Shown: piece by piece, positions 34,741-46,384 of the stretch
Position numbering within the stretch: the first letter of the stretch is position 1
Layout: the number at the start of each line of letters is the position of its first letter
Assembly: GCA_902729315.2 (NCBI GenBank)
Contig: LR746267.1
Span: 8,620,424 to 8,684,423 of the forward strand
Direction: 5' to 3'
DNA length: 64,000 nucleotides
Origin: Spirodela intermedia
Taxonomy: Eukaryota > Streptophyta > Magnoliopsida > Alismatales > Araceae
Program-made: the position numbers and the translations under genes
Notes under the pieces: generated by a model
Told to the model about the DNA's origin: nothing
The model's input: only the letters and a program-made list of their open reading frames with translations
Database searches by the model: none

Positions 34741-35385
34741 ACGGGGTGAGCTCCTGCTGGTTGCTCTCCTTATTCTTCTTGTTGAGATGGCTAGTCCATA
34801 GATGTGTAGTCCGCAATCGATCTGCGGAGTACAGTTCAAGAAAATAATATACCCGGCAGAAATTCAGTCTATGGTCAGGCAGATTGAGGTAGAGAGAGTG
34901 GAAAATGGGTAACGTGTACGAAGATGATGGACCCGTGTTCGCGTTGGTGGGAGGGAAGGCTTTCGTCCTCGCTCGGACGATTCAGAGAAGCAAACGGGAG
35001 AGAGAGAGGGAGAGAGAGGAAAATGGGGACCTCGTAGGACGAGGGACTTCCTTTCTGGTTCACATCCCGGGTATGGAGTTTGGAGTGAGGCTTCGCTGAC
35101 AGAGAACAGACACGATAGACCCGTGCTCGGATTGGAGGGAGGCTAAGGATTTCGTACACGCTCGGACGATTTGGAGAAGCAAACGGATGCCTTTCATCGA
35201 TCTGGAAGAGAATCGACGGGAGTCGAAGAGGACCAAATGGCCTGCAGTAGGGGAATGGAACTGGAACTGAAAGCGATCGCTACAGAGCAAAAACGAACTA
35301 TGCTGAATTCGGGAACGGGAAGAGAAGGGGATCCGATCGGGAGTTCGCTACGACTGCAACAAGGGAGGAGGCCCCCGAGATTCCC
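34741..35385. other. 3' flank of MFS gene and GST copy A, with local duplication
   Basis: The two genes are convergent here. A block at 34925-35005 (acccgtgttcgcgttgg..., ending gagaagcaaacgg) is repeated in diverged form at 35112-35190. A short GA run lies at 34996-35018. From about 35078 rightwards the sequence is nearly identical to 53345 onwards (segmental duplication). Confidence 0.6.
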
Positions 35386-36190
35386 CTACTTGGCGGGTGA
35401 GGCGGCCTTCAGCTTCATCATCAACGTCTTGGCGAACTCCGCCAGCTTGTCCGTCTCCGGCATCACTCCCTTCACAGCCTCCTCGGCGCAGAACCGATCA
35501 GCCCAAGCGGCCAGCTGAGGGAACTTGTCACCATCCAGGATCTTCAAGCCGGACATCTTCTCGGTGACCCGAATCCACGCCAAGTAGCTCCCTAGGGTGA
35601 TGTCCACGTACCCCACGTTGTCGCCGCCGAACCAGTTCCCCCCCTTGCCACAAGTCTGGAAGGCCTCCTCCAGCAGCTGGACCCCGGCGAAGATCAGCTC
35701 CGCCGCGGCTGCCCGCTCCTCGTCTGTATTCGCCTTGTTAATATCCCTCATCTGCATGGCCCACTGAAGGCGTCGACAATCGAAGTCAGAATCGAGACAG
35801 AAGGAGCACATCACATCGCGGATGAGGGAGGGATCGATGGCAGTTCGAGCCAATGGTGACCCCAAGTTACCTTGTCGTCGATGTAGGCCGCCCAGAAGCG
35901 AGCGATGGCCCGGTCGTAAGGGTCGGCGGGGAGGATGGGGGGGCGGAAGTCCATGTCTCGTCGATGTACTGCACAATGATGAGGGACTCGCAGACTGGTT
36001 TTCCTCTGTGCAACAGGACGGGGATCTTCTTGTGGACGGGGTTAGATTTGAGCAGAAGCTCGCTCTTGGGGTTCATCTTCTCCACGATGAGCTCGTAGTC
36101 CACCTTTTTCAGGTTGAGGGCGATCCTCGGCTTCATCGAGAAGGGGCTCGGCCAATCGCCAAGTAACTTCACATCCTCGTACTTCCCCAT
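35386..36190 (-). pseudogene. Tau-class glutathione S-transferase, copy A (frameshifted)
   Basis: Two exons on the minus strand: 35871-36190 and 35386-35763, with GT-AG intron. Exon 1 encodes the thioredoxin-fold half ([49 protein letters not shown]), with the Ser-Pro active-site region and the KIPV and ES glutathione-binding motifs. Exon 2 encodes the helical half (LLEEAFQTCGKGGNWFGGD, VTEKMSGLKILDG). Exon 1 is 320 bases long where intact copy B has 321: one base is missing beside the G7 run at 35937-35943, so the frame fails before the exon junction and the normal [11 protein letters not shown] segment is lost. A working enzyme would not be made from this sequence. A homopolymer sequencing error is the main alternative, but copy C has the same lesion. 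Confidence 0.85.
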
Positions 36191-37194
36191 TCCTCTCTCT
36201 CTCTCTTTCTCTCTCACTACCCCTCCTCCGAAGTGCTCAGTATAGATTCCACTCGATCCTTAGCCTTCGTCTGAAACTTCAGCCTCGCTAAATAGCCGCG
36301 GACTTCATGGGGAAGAAGACGGCCGTTGGGGAAGCTGCGCCGTCCGGTCGCCTACTAGCCGTTCGTTGGTGTGCGAATACGAGAGGGTGACTCGAGACCA
36401 TCTAATTTGTTAGTTGAGGCGTTATTGGCCTGGGAAGCCTAGATGCTATTGCGAAGGACCATTTATCTCTTCCAGCCCATAAGCAGCTGAACTCATGTTA
36501 GATATGTCCCTTGTTCACGAAAAGATGTCGCCCAATGGGCGAGGGATCCTCGAGGACAGTTGCTGGTGATGACGTCATCAAGTGTAGATCAACATGTCGG
36601 GGTGTGGGTCCAGCTGAGAGATAAGGCCGTCAAGCCGACACATGAGCCCACGTCAGATGTTTGTCAAACTGTTCATTATTATTCGAACAGATTTAAATAG
36701 AGAGGGAATCCTCCAAGAACTACACCTTATTCGTTGAAGATCTTCTTCCAGAGTTCTTTATGTTATCGTTTGCAGAGGAGGCTGTGGGATGTTGCCGAGC
36801 TTGTGGCATGGGTTCGGGGTTGCTCTTCTTAGCAATGGCAAATGGCATGTTGTAATAACACCAAACCAACATAAGCGGCACGCTCGGCATCAACGGCGTA
36901 CATATATAGAGCAGGACAGAAGACCTGCCAATATCCATTGATTTTTCAAGAACCATAGGACAGAGCAGGGGATATCAGGTAGAACAGTCTAACAGCCGTG
37001 AGAAGGGAGCAGGTGCCAACGGGCTTATCAATACCTCAGAACTGTAGCTAACAACCTTACGAGAGCAAGGCGTCACATGATGACATCTCAAAGGTATATG
37101 CGCCCTTTTAAAAGGGACATACCTCAGTTTGTGTAAGATCGGTAATTCTTCCCTCTCTTGTGTAGTTTTTTTGCATGAAAAATATTCTATCCTT
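36191..37194. other. 5' flank of GST copy A
   Basis: Begins with a (CT)n leader next to the GST ATG. A minus-strand TATA-like CTATTTAG lies about 95 bases upstream of the ATG. The rest is non-coding and nearly identical to 54459-55396. A stretch around 36640-36680 (cacgtcagatgtttgtc) is also shared with the flank of copy B (about 41470-41495), so part of this flank belongs to the ancient duplicated unit. Confidence 0.5.
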
Positions 37195-39230
37195 TTTGTG
37201 TTGACCTTGTTGGGTGAGGTTAGGTAGGCATCGGAGAGGATCGTCAACGCCAATCACATGGGTAGATATCATGTAGCTAGTGAGCGCTGGGGAGGCAACT
37301 TGGCATTAGAGAAGACAATAATGAGTATCGAAAGTAAAACCAATGGGCAAATGTTGGCCATCTTATAGAGAGGTCGGAAATCATCTTCAAGTTATAGAGG
37401 AGTGGTTAGAAGACCTGCAGACGATGACAATGGAGGCCATTGCCCCCCTGAAATAAATCAGGGCTGATCTATAATGTTGCTTCTCACCGAGAGGAGCTAG
37501 AGGCCCTCTCAATAATGTGGTGTTGTTGAAGCATAAGGGAACTTGTACACATCTAGTTGATGTGTCATACATAGTATGCCAACCTTTCAATACCCAAGGC
37601 ATACGTAAGGACTCATGACACTCATGAAATTGAGAATTTCTTGAGATATTGGCCAACATTTTAAGGTGAGTGGAGCAGGATGTCACAATTATTATTATGT
37701 ATCTTATGTCAAACACCAAATTATGGCGGATGAATCGATCCCTAGATCATAGGGACCTCATCTCCACTTGAGACAAGTTCATGAGGGAATGGAAAGAACA
37801 ATTCCTCTTGACGAACAACACATGATTTCTCAAAGATAAACTCCACCAACTCCACCACATTGAAATGACTGAGGGAGTATGCGACGCAGTTTGCTTCACT
37901 ATTGTTGGACATAAAAAATATGTCTAAAGAGAACAAGTTGTTTAATTTCATAATTAGTCTTCAAACTTGGATGTAAGAAGAGTTGCAATACCGAAGTATT
38001 CGGGATGTACAATTAGCAATAGCGACAACCGATGCTTTTATGAACTATAAGACCGAACATGGTAACAATAAGGAGGCTATCAAATGATAGATTCAAGGTA
38101 AGTAGAACCAATAGTGTGGCAACTACAACAAGTCACTTGAAACAAGCCAAGGTTGACCTAAGATAGAAGAAGTACGAAGAGAGAAGGAAATGTCCTTTGA
38201 ATCTCCTAAGGATGAATGCTTTATTTGTAGAGGTACTCACTTGCTAAGAGTGTGTTATCTATGCATATCAAAATAGAGCCAAATGGACAATAGTTGTCTG
38301 ATTTTGGATAAACACCAGTTGAAGAGAGAATTATTCCTATGGTGAACCTTGTTCAATTATTGGGTGCCTAATAGTAGTGTATAGAGTCAATAATTTTATT
38401 AGGATATCAGCTCATCTTTATGGAATTTACGATCAATGACAAACTTACCTTCACTATGGTGGATAGCAAGGCAACCCACATCATTATCTCATAGAAAGTA
38501 GTTACTCGATTAGACTTATCATTTCCATGAGAAGATGCCTATATTAAGATTATCAACTCAATAGCACATGAAATCTTGTTACATGTGAAAGGATAGGTAG
38601 GGTCAGTAGACTTCATTACCCTACTCACGGATGATTTCGAAGTATTCATGAGGATGAATTTATTACATGGACACAAATAATATTTTCACCGTAGGCAGGG
38701 TACACCCATATTTTGTCCCAAAAGTAAGGAGAATGCTTGCAATTTAAAGACCTAAATTATTGTTTACCCTAAAACTACAAGATAGATTGAGAGACGAGGC
38801 CTACCTCATAACATTAAGGAACTAGACAATGAGATCCGCTTACAAGACTTGAGTATCAGTTAAAAATTGGTGCATACAACGACACAATAGTAGTGATGGA
38901 GGCCGGCACATAGAGCCAACCCCCACCTGGAGTTGCATGACTCTTAGAAGAGTTTCAAGACCTATTACTAAAAAGGATTTCAACACATTTACCACCTTAT
39001 CATGAGGTGGAGCATATGCTCACCAGCAAATGTCCTCTACAAGATGACACCAATGTTTCTAGAGAGAGGTAGTTGCTCTATGCGGGACTCATCAGTTAGT
39101 CTAAAGCTCCTCATGATGGTCGCGCCATTTTCCAAAAGAAAGATGGATCGCTCTGGGTATGCATGCTCCTCCACATGTAAGACTGTTCGATTGTTACGTT
39201 CTGACTTCTCCCTGTGCAGCTGATATACAG
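37195..39230 (+). mobile_element. Degenerate Ty3/gypsy fragment: gag, zinc knuckle, protease, start of RT
   Basis: In order on the plus strand, with many stops and shifts, one can read: a gag capsid piece (EYATQFASLLLDIKNMSKENK, about 37865-38060), a CCHC-like knuckle (ECFICRGTHLL, about 38215-38250), a retropepsin relic (FTINDKLTFTMVDSKATHII, about 38430-38490, where the family has D-T-G), the following VDFITLLTDDFEVFMRMN block (about 38605-38660), and the start of reverse transcriptase (LPPYHEVEH, then IFQKKDGSLWVC, about 38985-39160). It stops where the MFS relic begins. No LTRs are attached. The element is dead. Confidence 0.75.
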
Positions 39231-39234
39231 CGAT

Positions 39235-39870
39235 TATACTGGCTCCGTTCTGGTAGGCATCTGCTATGACTGCCATTGGTCACTAATGCCACAATCGCCT
39301 CGAAAATCTTCAGCATGATGCATATGAGAATGATATTCAAATATTGTCGCCATCACCAGCCCCCTTTGACTCCTACCTTCTCTTTATGAGGGTATAGAGT
39401 ACATATACTGCCTCGAGGCCTCCGGCGGTGAGAGGACCTGCTTTTGCCTGTCCCTCCTCACAGCCGGCGGTGAGAAGACGCTGTGAGCGAAAGCGGCTAG
39501 TGGTCAACTGCACCCCTCTTTTATGGGATATGACATTTGTTAGACGATGTGCAAAACGGCACACCATAAGAACAACTACAGTCTTATGCATTCTCATCGA
39601 AGATTGGCCACTTTGAAACGGTCCATGTTTCTCCGTGTCTGTCTTCCAGTATCTTCCATTTATAGAATCATTTCTTTTGTCATACAATCGTCATTACACT
39701 ATTCCTTCTCCCATCAGGGAGGCTGGTCGTCTTCGAGGGGCTCGGTCAGCTTACACAGGTGCTTTCCTGCTCGTAGCTCTCCTTCTTGCGATGGCTAATC
39801 CATGGATGTGTACTCCACATTCAATCTGCCGAGTACGCTTCAATAATTGTATATGCGGCAAAATTTCAAT
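39235..39870 (+). pseudogene. Relic of the MFS transporter 3' end and 3' flank
   Basis: Bases 39235-39435 align with 34392-34590 of the intact MFS gene (gttctggt-ggcatctgcta, atgatgcacat/gatgcatatg, gaggcctccggcg). Bases 39718-39870 align with the MFS C-terminus and 3' flank (gtcgtcttcgaggg, atggctagtccatag/atggctaatccatgg, gccgagtac). Between them, 39480-39715 is unrelated. Stops, indels and loss of the coding context make it non-functional. It has the same position and orientation relative to GST copy B as the intact MFS gene has to copy A. Confidence 0.85.
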
Positions 39871-40139
39871 CTTTTAATACGGATGCGTACGCCGTTCATG
39901 GATCTGGAAGAGAATCGACGGGAGTGGAAATGAAGGAAAATAACGAATGGCCTACAATAGGGGAATGGAACTGGAACTGAAAGCGCTCACAACAGTGCAA
40001 AAATGTACTATGCTGAATTCGGGAACATGAAGAGAAGGGGGGATCCAATGGGGAGTTCGCTACGACGGTAGCAGTGGAAGGCAGGACCCCGACCCGCATT
40101 TATTGGTGCAGTCCTACGGGATTCTCCAATGAGATTTCC

Positions 40140-41778
<1,639 letters not shown>

Positions 41779-42351
41779 TTATACAGTAAAACTTGAGAAA
41801 GCAATGGCTTAGATGAGTTGTGATCAACTCTTCCCTAAGTTCACAAGGGTGGTAGAGTCTACTAGTAGAGAAATAGAACTTCAAGAGAAGAAACTCACGA
41901 AATTATACTGGTAGAAAATAGTATGACTCTAGGGCTACATGGGGGCCTTTAAATAGATTGAAGAGTCTTGATTTGGTGTCAAGATTTGAATTTGAAATGA
42001 AATCTAAATTTAAATTTAAAAAATAACATCTAAAATGAGAAATAAAATTTAAATTTCAAGCAAAAATTAAAATTTAGATGAAATTTGAATTTCAAATGAA
42101 AATTTAAATTTTGGGAAAAAATGAATTTCAAAGAAAAATTTGAATTTCAGATTAAATTTAAATTTCAAATTCAAATTTAAAATTTGGATAAAACTGATAA
42201 AAATAAATAAATAGAGATATGTGCTTATTTTCATAATTGGGCTAGCTACTACTAAAGTAGGAGTCAAGTTGCAATGGTAATGAACTTTTAGGTGCATCAA
42301 TAGTGGGCTTCAGGCTTCTTTAGTAGTGGGCTTTATGTTTAGGCTGCATTA
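41779..42351 (-). repeat. 3' LTR of the small gypsy element, with AT-rich expansion
   Basis: It aligns with 44131-44578 (for example gatgagttgtgatcaactct, cttcaagagaagaaactca, tctagggctacatgg) but is about 125 bases longer, because 41975-42190 contains an expanded array of aaatttgaatttcaaat-like units absent from the other LTR. Confidence 0.8.
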
Positions 42352-44130
42352 ATCTTACTTTATTGAAAAGGACTAATCTTAGAGTCTTTAACTTGCTCTA
42401 GATAATACTCATAGATATCCATAACATTGAATGTAGATGAAATTCTCATTGTCTCTACTAAGTCAATGACATATGCTTTATCATTAATCTTGCTAGTAAT
42501 CATTTTTTTCTCAAATATATCATAATAAATCACTAACTTTAAAGATCTTCTGTCTTTTTTTTTTTCTTGTAGTTTGAATATTAATTGTAAGATGCCTTTT
42601 CACATTCTCATGTATTCTATTATGTTATTTGTAGCTACACTTATACTATATTTTTTTAATACTTCAATCAAGTCAAGATGGACTTTTGGTGGAAAAAAAT
42701 AAACAATGGAAAATGGAGAGTAATTTGTAGACTGATTTATCATAGAATTGTGTGCAATTTCTGCTTGATCTAAAGCAAGATCTTATTGGGTTTGTCTCTT
42801 GAAATATGATAGGCTAAATTACCAAGCGTCTTATTAACCACATTTACATGCAATAAAATGTGTCATCTTTGAAAATATATCTGCTACGACAAAAATAAAA
42901 TCTACTCTTTGAGTATGTGGTAATCTCAAAATAAAATCTATAGAAATTTCAGTCCATACTTTATCTGGAATGAGTAATATGGTGTACAAACTAGTGTTTT
43001 AATACTGTTCTTTATAAGCTTGACAAATTTGACATCTTTGAACAAAATTTTCAACTTCCTTTTTAATTGTTGCTAATAATAATGTTCTTCCATCATTTTC
43101 AAAGTCTTGTCACGGCATGTCCTCCTACATACAATTTTCAAATTGACTTTTCACGCAAAGAAGTTCAAAGGATATATAACTGATTTTCTCGAAATAAGTA
43201 ATATTAAAAAATGTTAAATCATTTGGATGGTTTGTCTTGTTTACGCATACATCATCTTTGAGTAACATCTTTCTCTTGCATAAAGTTATGTTAAATATTC
43301 AAAACCACTAACTTCACTTCTCATTGTAATAAGAAGTACTAATCTTCGACTTAGTACATCAACCACTTTGTTTGATTTTTCTAATTTGTGCTTTATCACA
43401 AAAGAGATTTTTTAAATAAATGAAATTCATTTAGTATGTATTCTATTAATAATGGGATGAATATCAATTGATTTCAAAGTTTGATGATTAGTAAATAAAA
43501 TAAATTATCATTGAATCAAGTGGTGTTTTCAAGTATGTAATGATCTAACCACAACATAAAATTTTAATTCATATGTAGTCTAGTTTTTTTTAGTTTTTGT
43601 TAATTTCTCACTATAAAAAAATGACTCGACAACTTTCTTGAGATAATACAACCCAAATTTTAATAATTGAGACGTCACATTTAGCTTCAAATAATTTGTT
43701 AAAATTTAATAGTGCTAGTATAGGGGCATAACTTAAATTTTCTTTGATTAGAATGAAACTTCTATCTACTTTATCTATCCACTAAAAGTTTTATCTTTTC
43801 ATGCCCTTAGTGATAGGAGCTACAATTGAACTAAAATTTCAAATAAATTGTCTATAAAAGGATGCTAAGTCATGAAAACTATGAACATCATGTATATTTT
43901 TTAGAACTAACCAGCCTTTAATAGTTTGAATTTTTGGTTTATCCACTTTGATGCCTTTCACACTTATAATATGTCTTAAAAAAATAAACTAGGGAATTTA
44001 TATTTCTTCAAATTGATAAATTACTCATTATATTGTAAAATAGTCAATATAAGTCTCTAATGTGAATCTCTTTATCTTGTGACATCTTCAAAATATAAAT
44101 ATGAAATGTTGATCTTACTTTGATACCTCT

Positions 44131-44578
44131 TGATGCATGAAAACTTGGGAAGGGGATGACTTGGATGAGTTGTGATCAACTCTAGTGTTGTCGAGATTGA
44201 AGTCACATCTTGAATCTTCAAAAAATATGTTTCAATGGTTGTCCTTTACTCTAAATCCATAGGTTGAATACGATAGGTCCCTTGAGTTCACAAGGGTGTG
44301 ATTTTGAATCAATAGCATCGAGAATAGAGTTTCTTGAGTCCACAAGAGTGTTGGAGCCTAATAGTAGAGAAAGAGAACTTCAAGAGAAGAAACTCATGAA
44401 ATTGTATTGATAGAAAAATAATGTCTCTAGGGCTACATGGAGTGCCTTTATATATATTGAAGAGTCTTAATTTGACACCAAGATTTGAATTTCAAATGAA
44501 CTAAAGTGGGCTTCAAGCTACAATAGTAATGGGCTTCTAGGTGCATTAATAGTGGATTTCAAGCTTTAGGCTGCATCA
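44131..44578 (-). repeat. 5' LTR of the small gypsy element
   Basis: 448 bases bounded by TGATGCATG on the left and GGCTGCATCA on the right, that is TG...CA with 7-base inverted ends. The primer-site relic immediately to its left fixes the orientation as minus. Confidence 0.8.
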
Positions 44579-45946
44579 ATGGAGATAGAGATCGTTGCTT
44601 GTCATAAACATGTATGCCTAGAGCCATCAACAATAGTTTTCAGTCTTTTAATTGGCTTCTGTGTTTTTGTAGTAGGGAAAATTAATTTCTTTGAATTTAT
44701 TGTTTATCTCACTATCTATCCACTCGATTATGAGCCACAAGGTTGGTGTCATGAGTGATAAGTTTGAACCGTCAGCTTCATCACCCAAGACTGGCCTAGA
44801 CAATTGCTCAATCAACATTGGGCAACCTTACATCACTTGCGAAAGCTCCTACAGAAATAAGGCACGGAAGAAGAATTCCACTAAACTCAAAAACTTACAA
44901 GGGGGAAGAAGAAAGAGGAGATGGAGCTTGACATGATAGCTCTCTTCTACCTAGGCTCTCAGCTGTCTCCAAAATGGGGTCTTGCCATCACACTAGCACA
45001 CTCGTACACTCATCTCCTCCTCAAGAATTCCCCACTCCTACGATGGAACCTCTCTCGTCCAAAGCTTCCCTTCCTTTGCTTCTCTTTCTCCTTCTTCTTT
45101 CTTCTTCTTTGTATAGATGACTTCCTTTTGTCTATTCCAGATCTCGTAGATCCAGCATGACCATTCCAAATTTAGGAGACTCGCTTTGCCGAGACCCCAT
45201 TTTACCGTGTAGCCGTGCTTCACCCGCAATTGTGAGTCACCTGCCTTCCTCCACATGTGTCTCACATGGTCTCTCTTGGTTCAACCCAGTCGAGAGGTTC
45301 TGAGGGTGTCACAATTGGTCACTAGAGAACAATAATTACATGAATTTGTGATTTCCCTATTAGAGAGGGTAAAACCTCTCTTTCTAACCCGTGCGGCCAT
45401 GCCTAACGCCACATGATTTGGCCACACCTTTGGATATGTTTATTATTGGCCTTCTCTATTGGTGAACGACAATGACTAGGGGAGATGACCTTTTCCACTC
45501 TCTTTGCCCCTTACAAAGAGTCAAACTTATTGAAGACTTATTTGGTGGGTGCCTCCTTTCTCATTGGTCAACAGTAACATCTGATGGGCTACAATGGGCC
45601 CATCTAATGAATCTGATGGCTACACCTATAATATGTTTATTATTAGCCTTCTCTCATGGTCAACAACATTGACAAGAGGAGATGAACTTTTTCACTCTCT
45701 TTGCCACTCATGGAGAATTGGACTCATTGATTATTCGTTTGGTGAGTGCCTTCTTTCCTACTAGCCATTGGTAGCATCTAATCGGCTATTGGCTACTACC
45801 AATCCCATCTTGTTTCATGCTCATAGGTATCAAGGAATGACTTGCATAGGACAAAAGTGATCTACAAGTATCATTTAAAGAACGATTTTGAAGATGCAAG
45901 ATGGCTATAAAGAGATGATGAGGATGGGCGGTGGAGCGAACTACTA
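44579..45946. other. Unidentified spacer between two gypsy elements
   Basis: No gene is recognisable in 44579-45410; the short open frames there have no known domain. The right part holds a tandem duplication, annotated separately. Confidence 0.45.
45416..45790. repeat. Imperfect tandem duplication, unit about 190 bp
   Basis: Unit 1 (about 45416-45605) and unit 2 (about 45608-45790) share the order ccacacct/ctacacct, atatgtttattattggcctt, gaggagatgaact/ggggagatgacct, ttcactctctttgcc, and tttggtg-gtgcct. The units are diverged by substitutions and small indels, so the duplication is old. No coding content is evident. Confidence 0.75.
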
Positions 45947-46384
45947 TGATGATGATGAGTAAAACAAAAATAGAAAAAGATAGAATACAATTAACTAAGA
46001 CCTCTTAAGTCTTGGGGTCACCAATGCAAGATGGTGAGTCTCTACTCCACACGGAGTTCTTTTTGAGGTTCTCCCGACGTCTTTTTTCTATTGGCACTTG
46101 ACTCCTCTTTATAGTCGAAGTCCTTTGGCATTGGCAATCACTTCTCGTCTCACTCAAATTAGGTCCAACAGGACATGAAACTTGTTGTGCTCCATCATGT
46201 CGGGTCTGCCATGGTTCCCCGCCGAATTTCATCTACTGCACATGTCTCCTATCCTATAGGCTCTCATGTGCAGTTGTCCCATTTGGTGTTTGAATCTTGT
46301 CTACTTTGATTAGTTCTTAGATTCAATTGACTTCTTCAAGTCCTCTTTCCCCATGAGCCCATTTGGTTTATCAAGGTCTCAACA
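45947..46384 (-). repeat. 3' LTR of the larger gypsy element
   Basis: It matches the 5' LTR over cactcgactcctctttatag, ggacatgaaacttgt/ggacctgagacttgt and tcctctttcccc-tgagccc. The right end is TCTCAACA (TGTTGAGA on the minus strand). The left end near 45947 is less certain because similarity fades. Confidence 0.75.

Larger units (their letters stand above)
35078..39200. repeat. Segmental duplication, copy 1 (contains GST copy A)
   Basis: Bases 35078-37130 match 53345-55396 almost base for base. The next 2 kb (37195-39200) match 55430-57060 at clearly lower identity, with indels. The block holds GST copy A, its 5' flank and a decayed gypsy gag-protease-RT fragment. Both copies are in the same orientation, about 18 kb apart. 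Confidence 0.9.
41779..44578 (-). mobile_element. Small Ty3/gypsy deletion derivative with two LTRs
   Basis: LTRs: 41779-42351 (3') and 44131-44578 (5'), minus orientation, with matching ends (TGATGCA...TGCATCA in the right copy). A primer-binding relic (GGTATCAAAG on the minus strand, 44117-44127) adjoins the right LTR. The inside, read leftwards, gives RT end and RNase H start (HSFHDLASFYRQFI, SSIVAPITKGMKR, about 43880-43780), integrase zinc and core parts (FVQRCQICQAYKEQ; IDFILRLPHTQRVDFIFVV, about 43070-42870) and integrase C-terminus (SSTFNVMDIYEYY, about 42430). Gag, protease and most of RT are missing directly after the primer site, and the catalytic middle of integrase is also deleted. 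It cannot move by itself. No target duplication is visible. Confidence 0.8.

Noticed and set aside
33934-34839. 301-codon frame antisense to the MFS gene
   Set aside because: Shadow of MFS exon 2; no recognisable domain.
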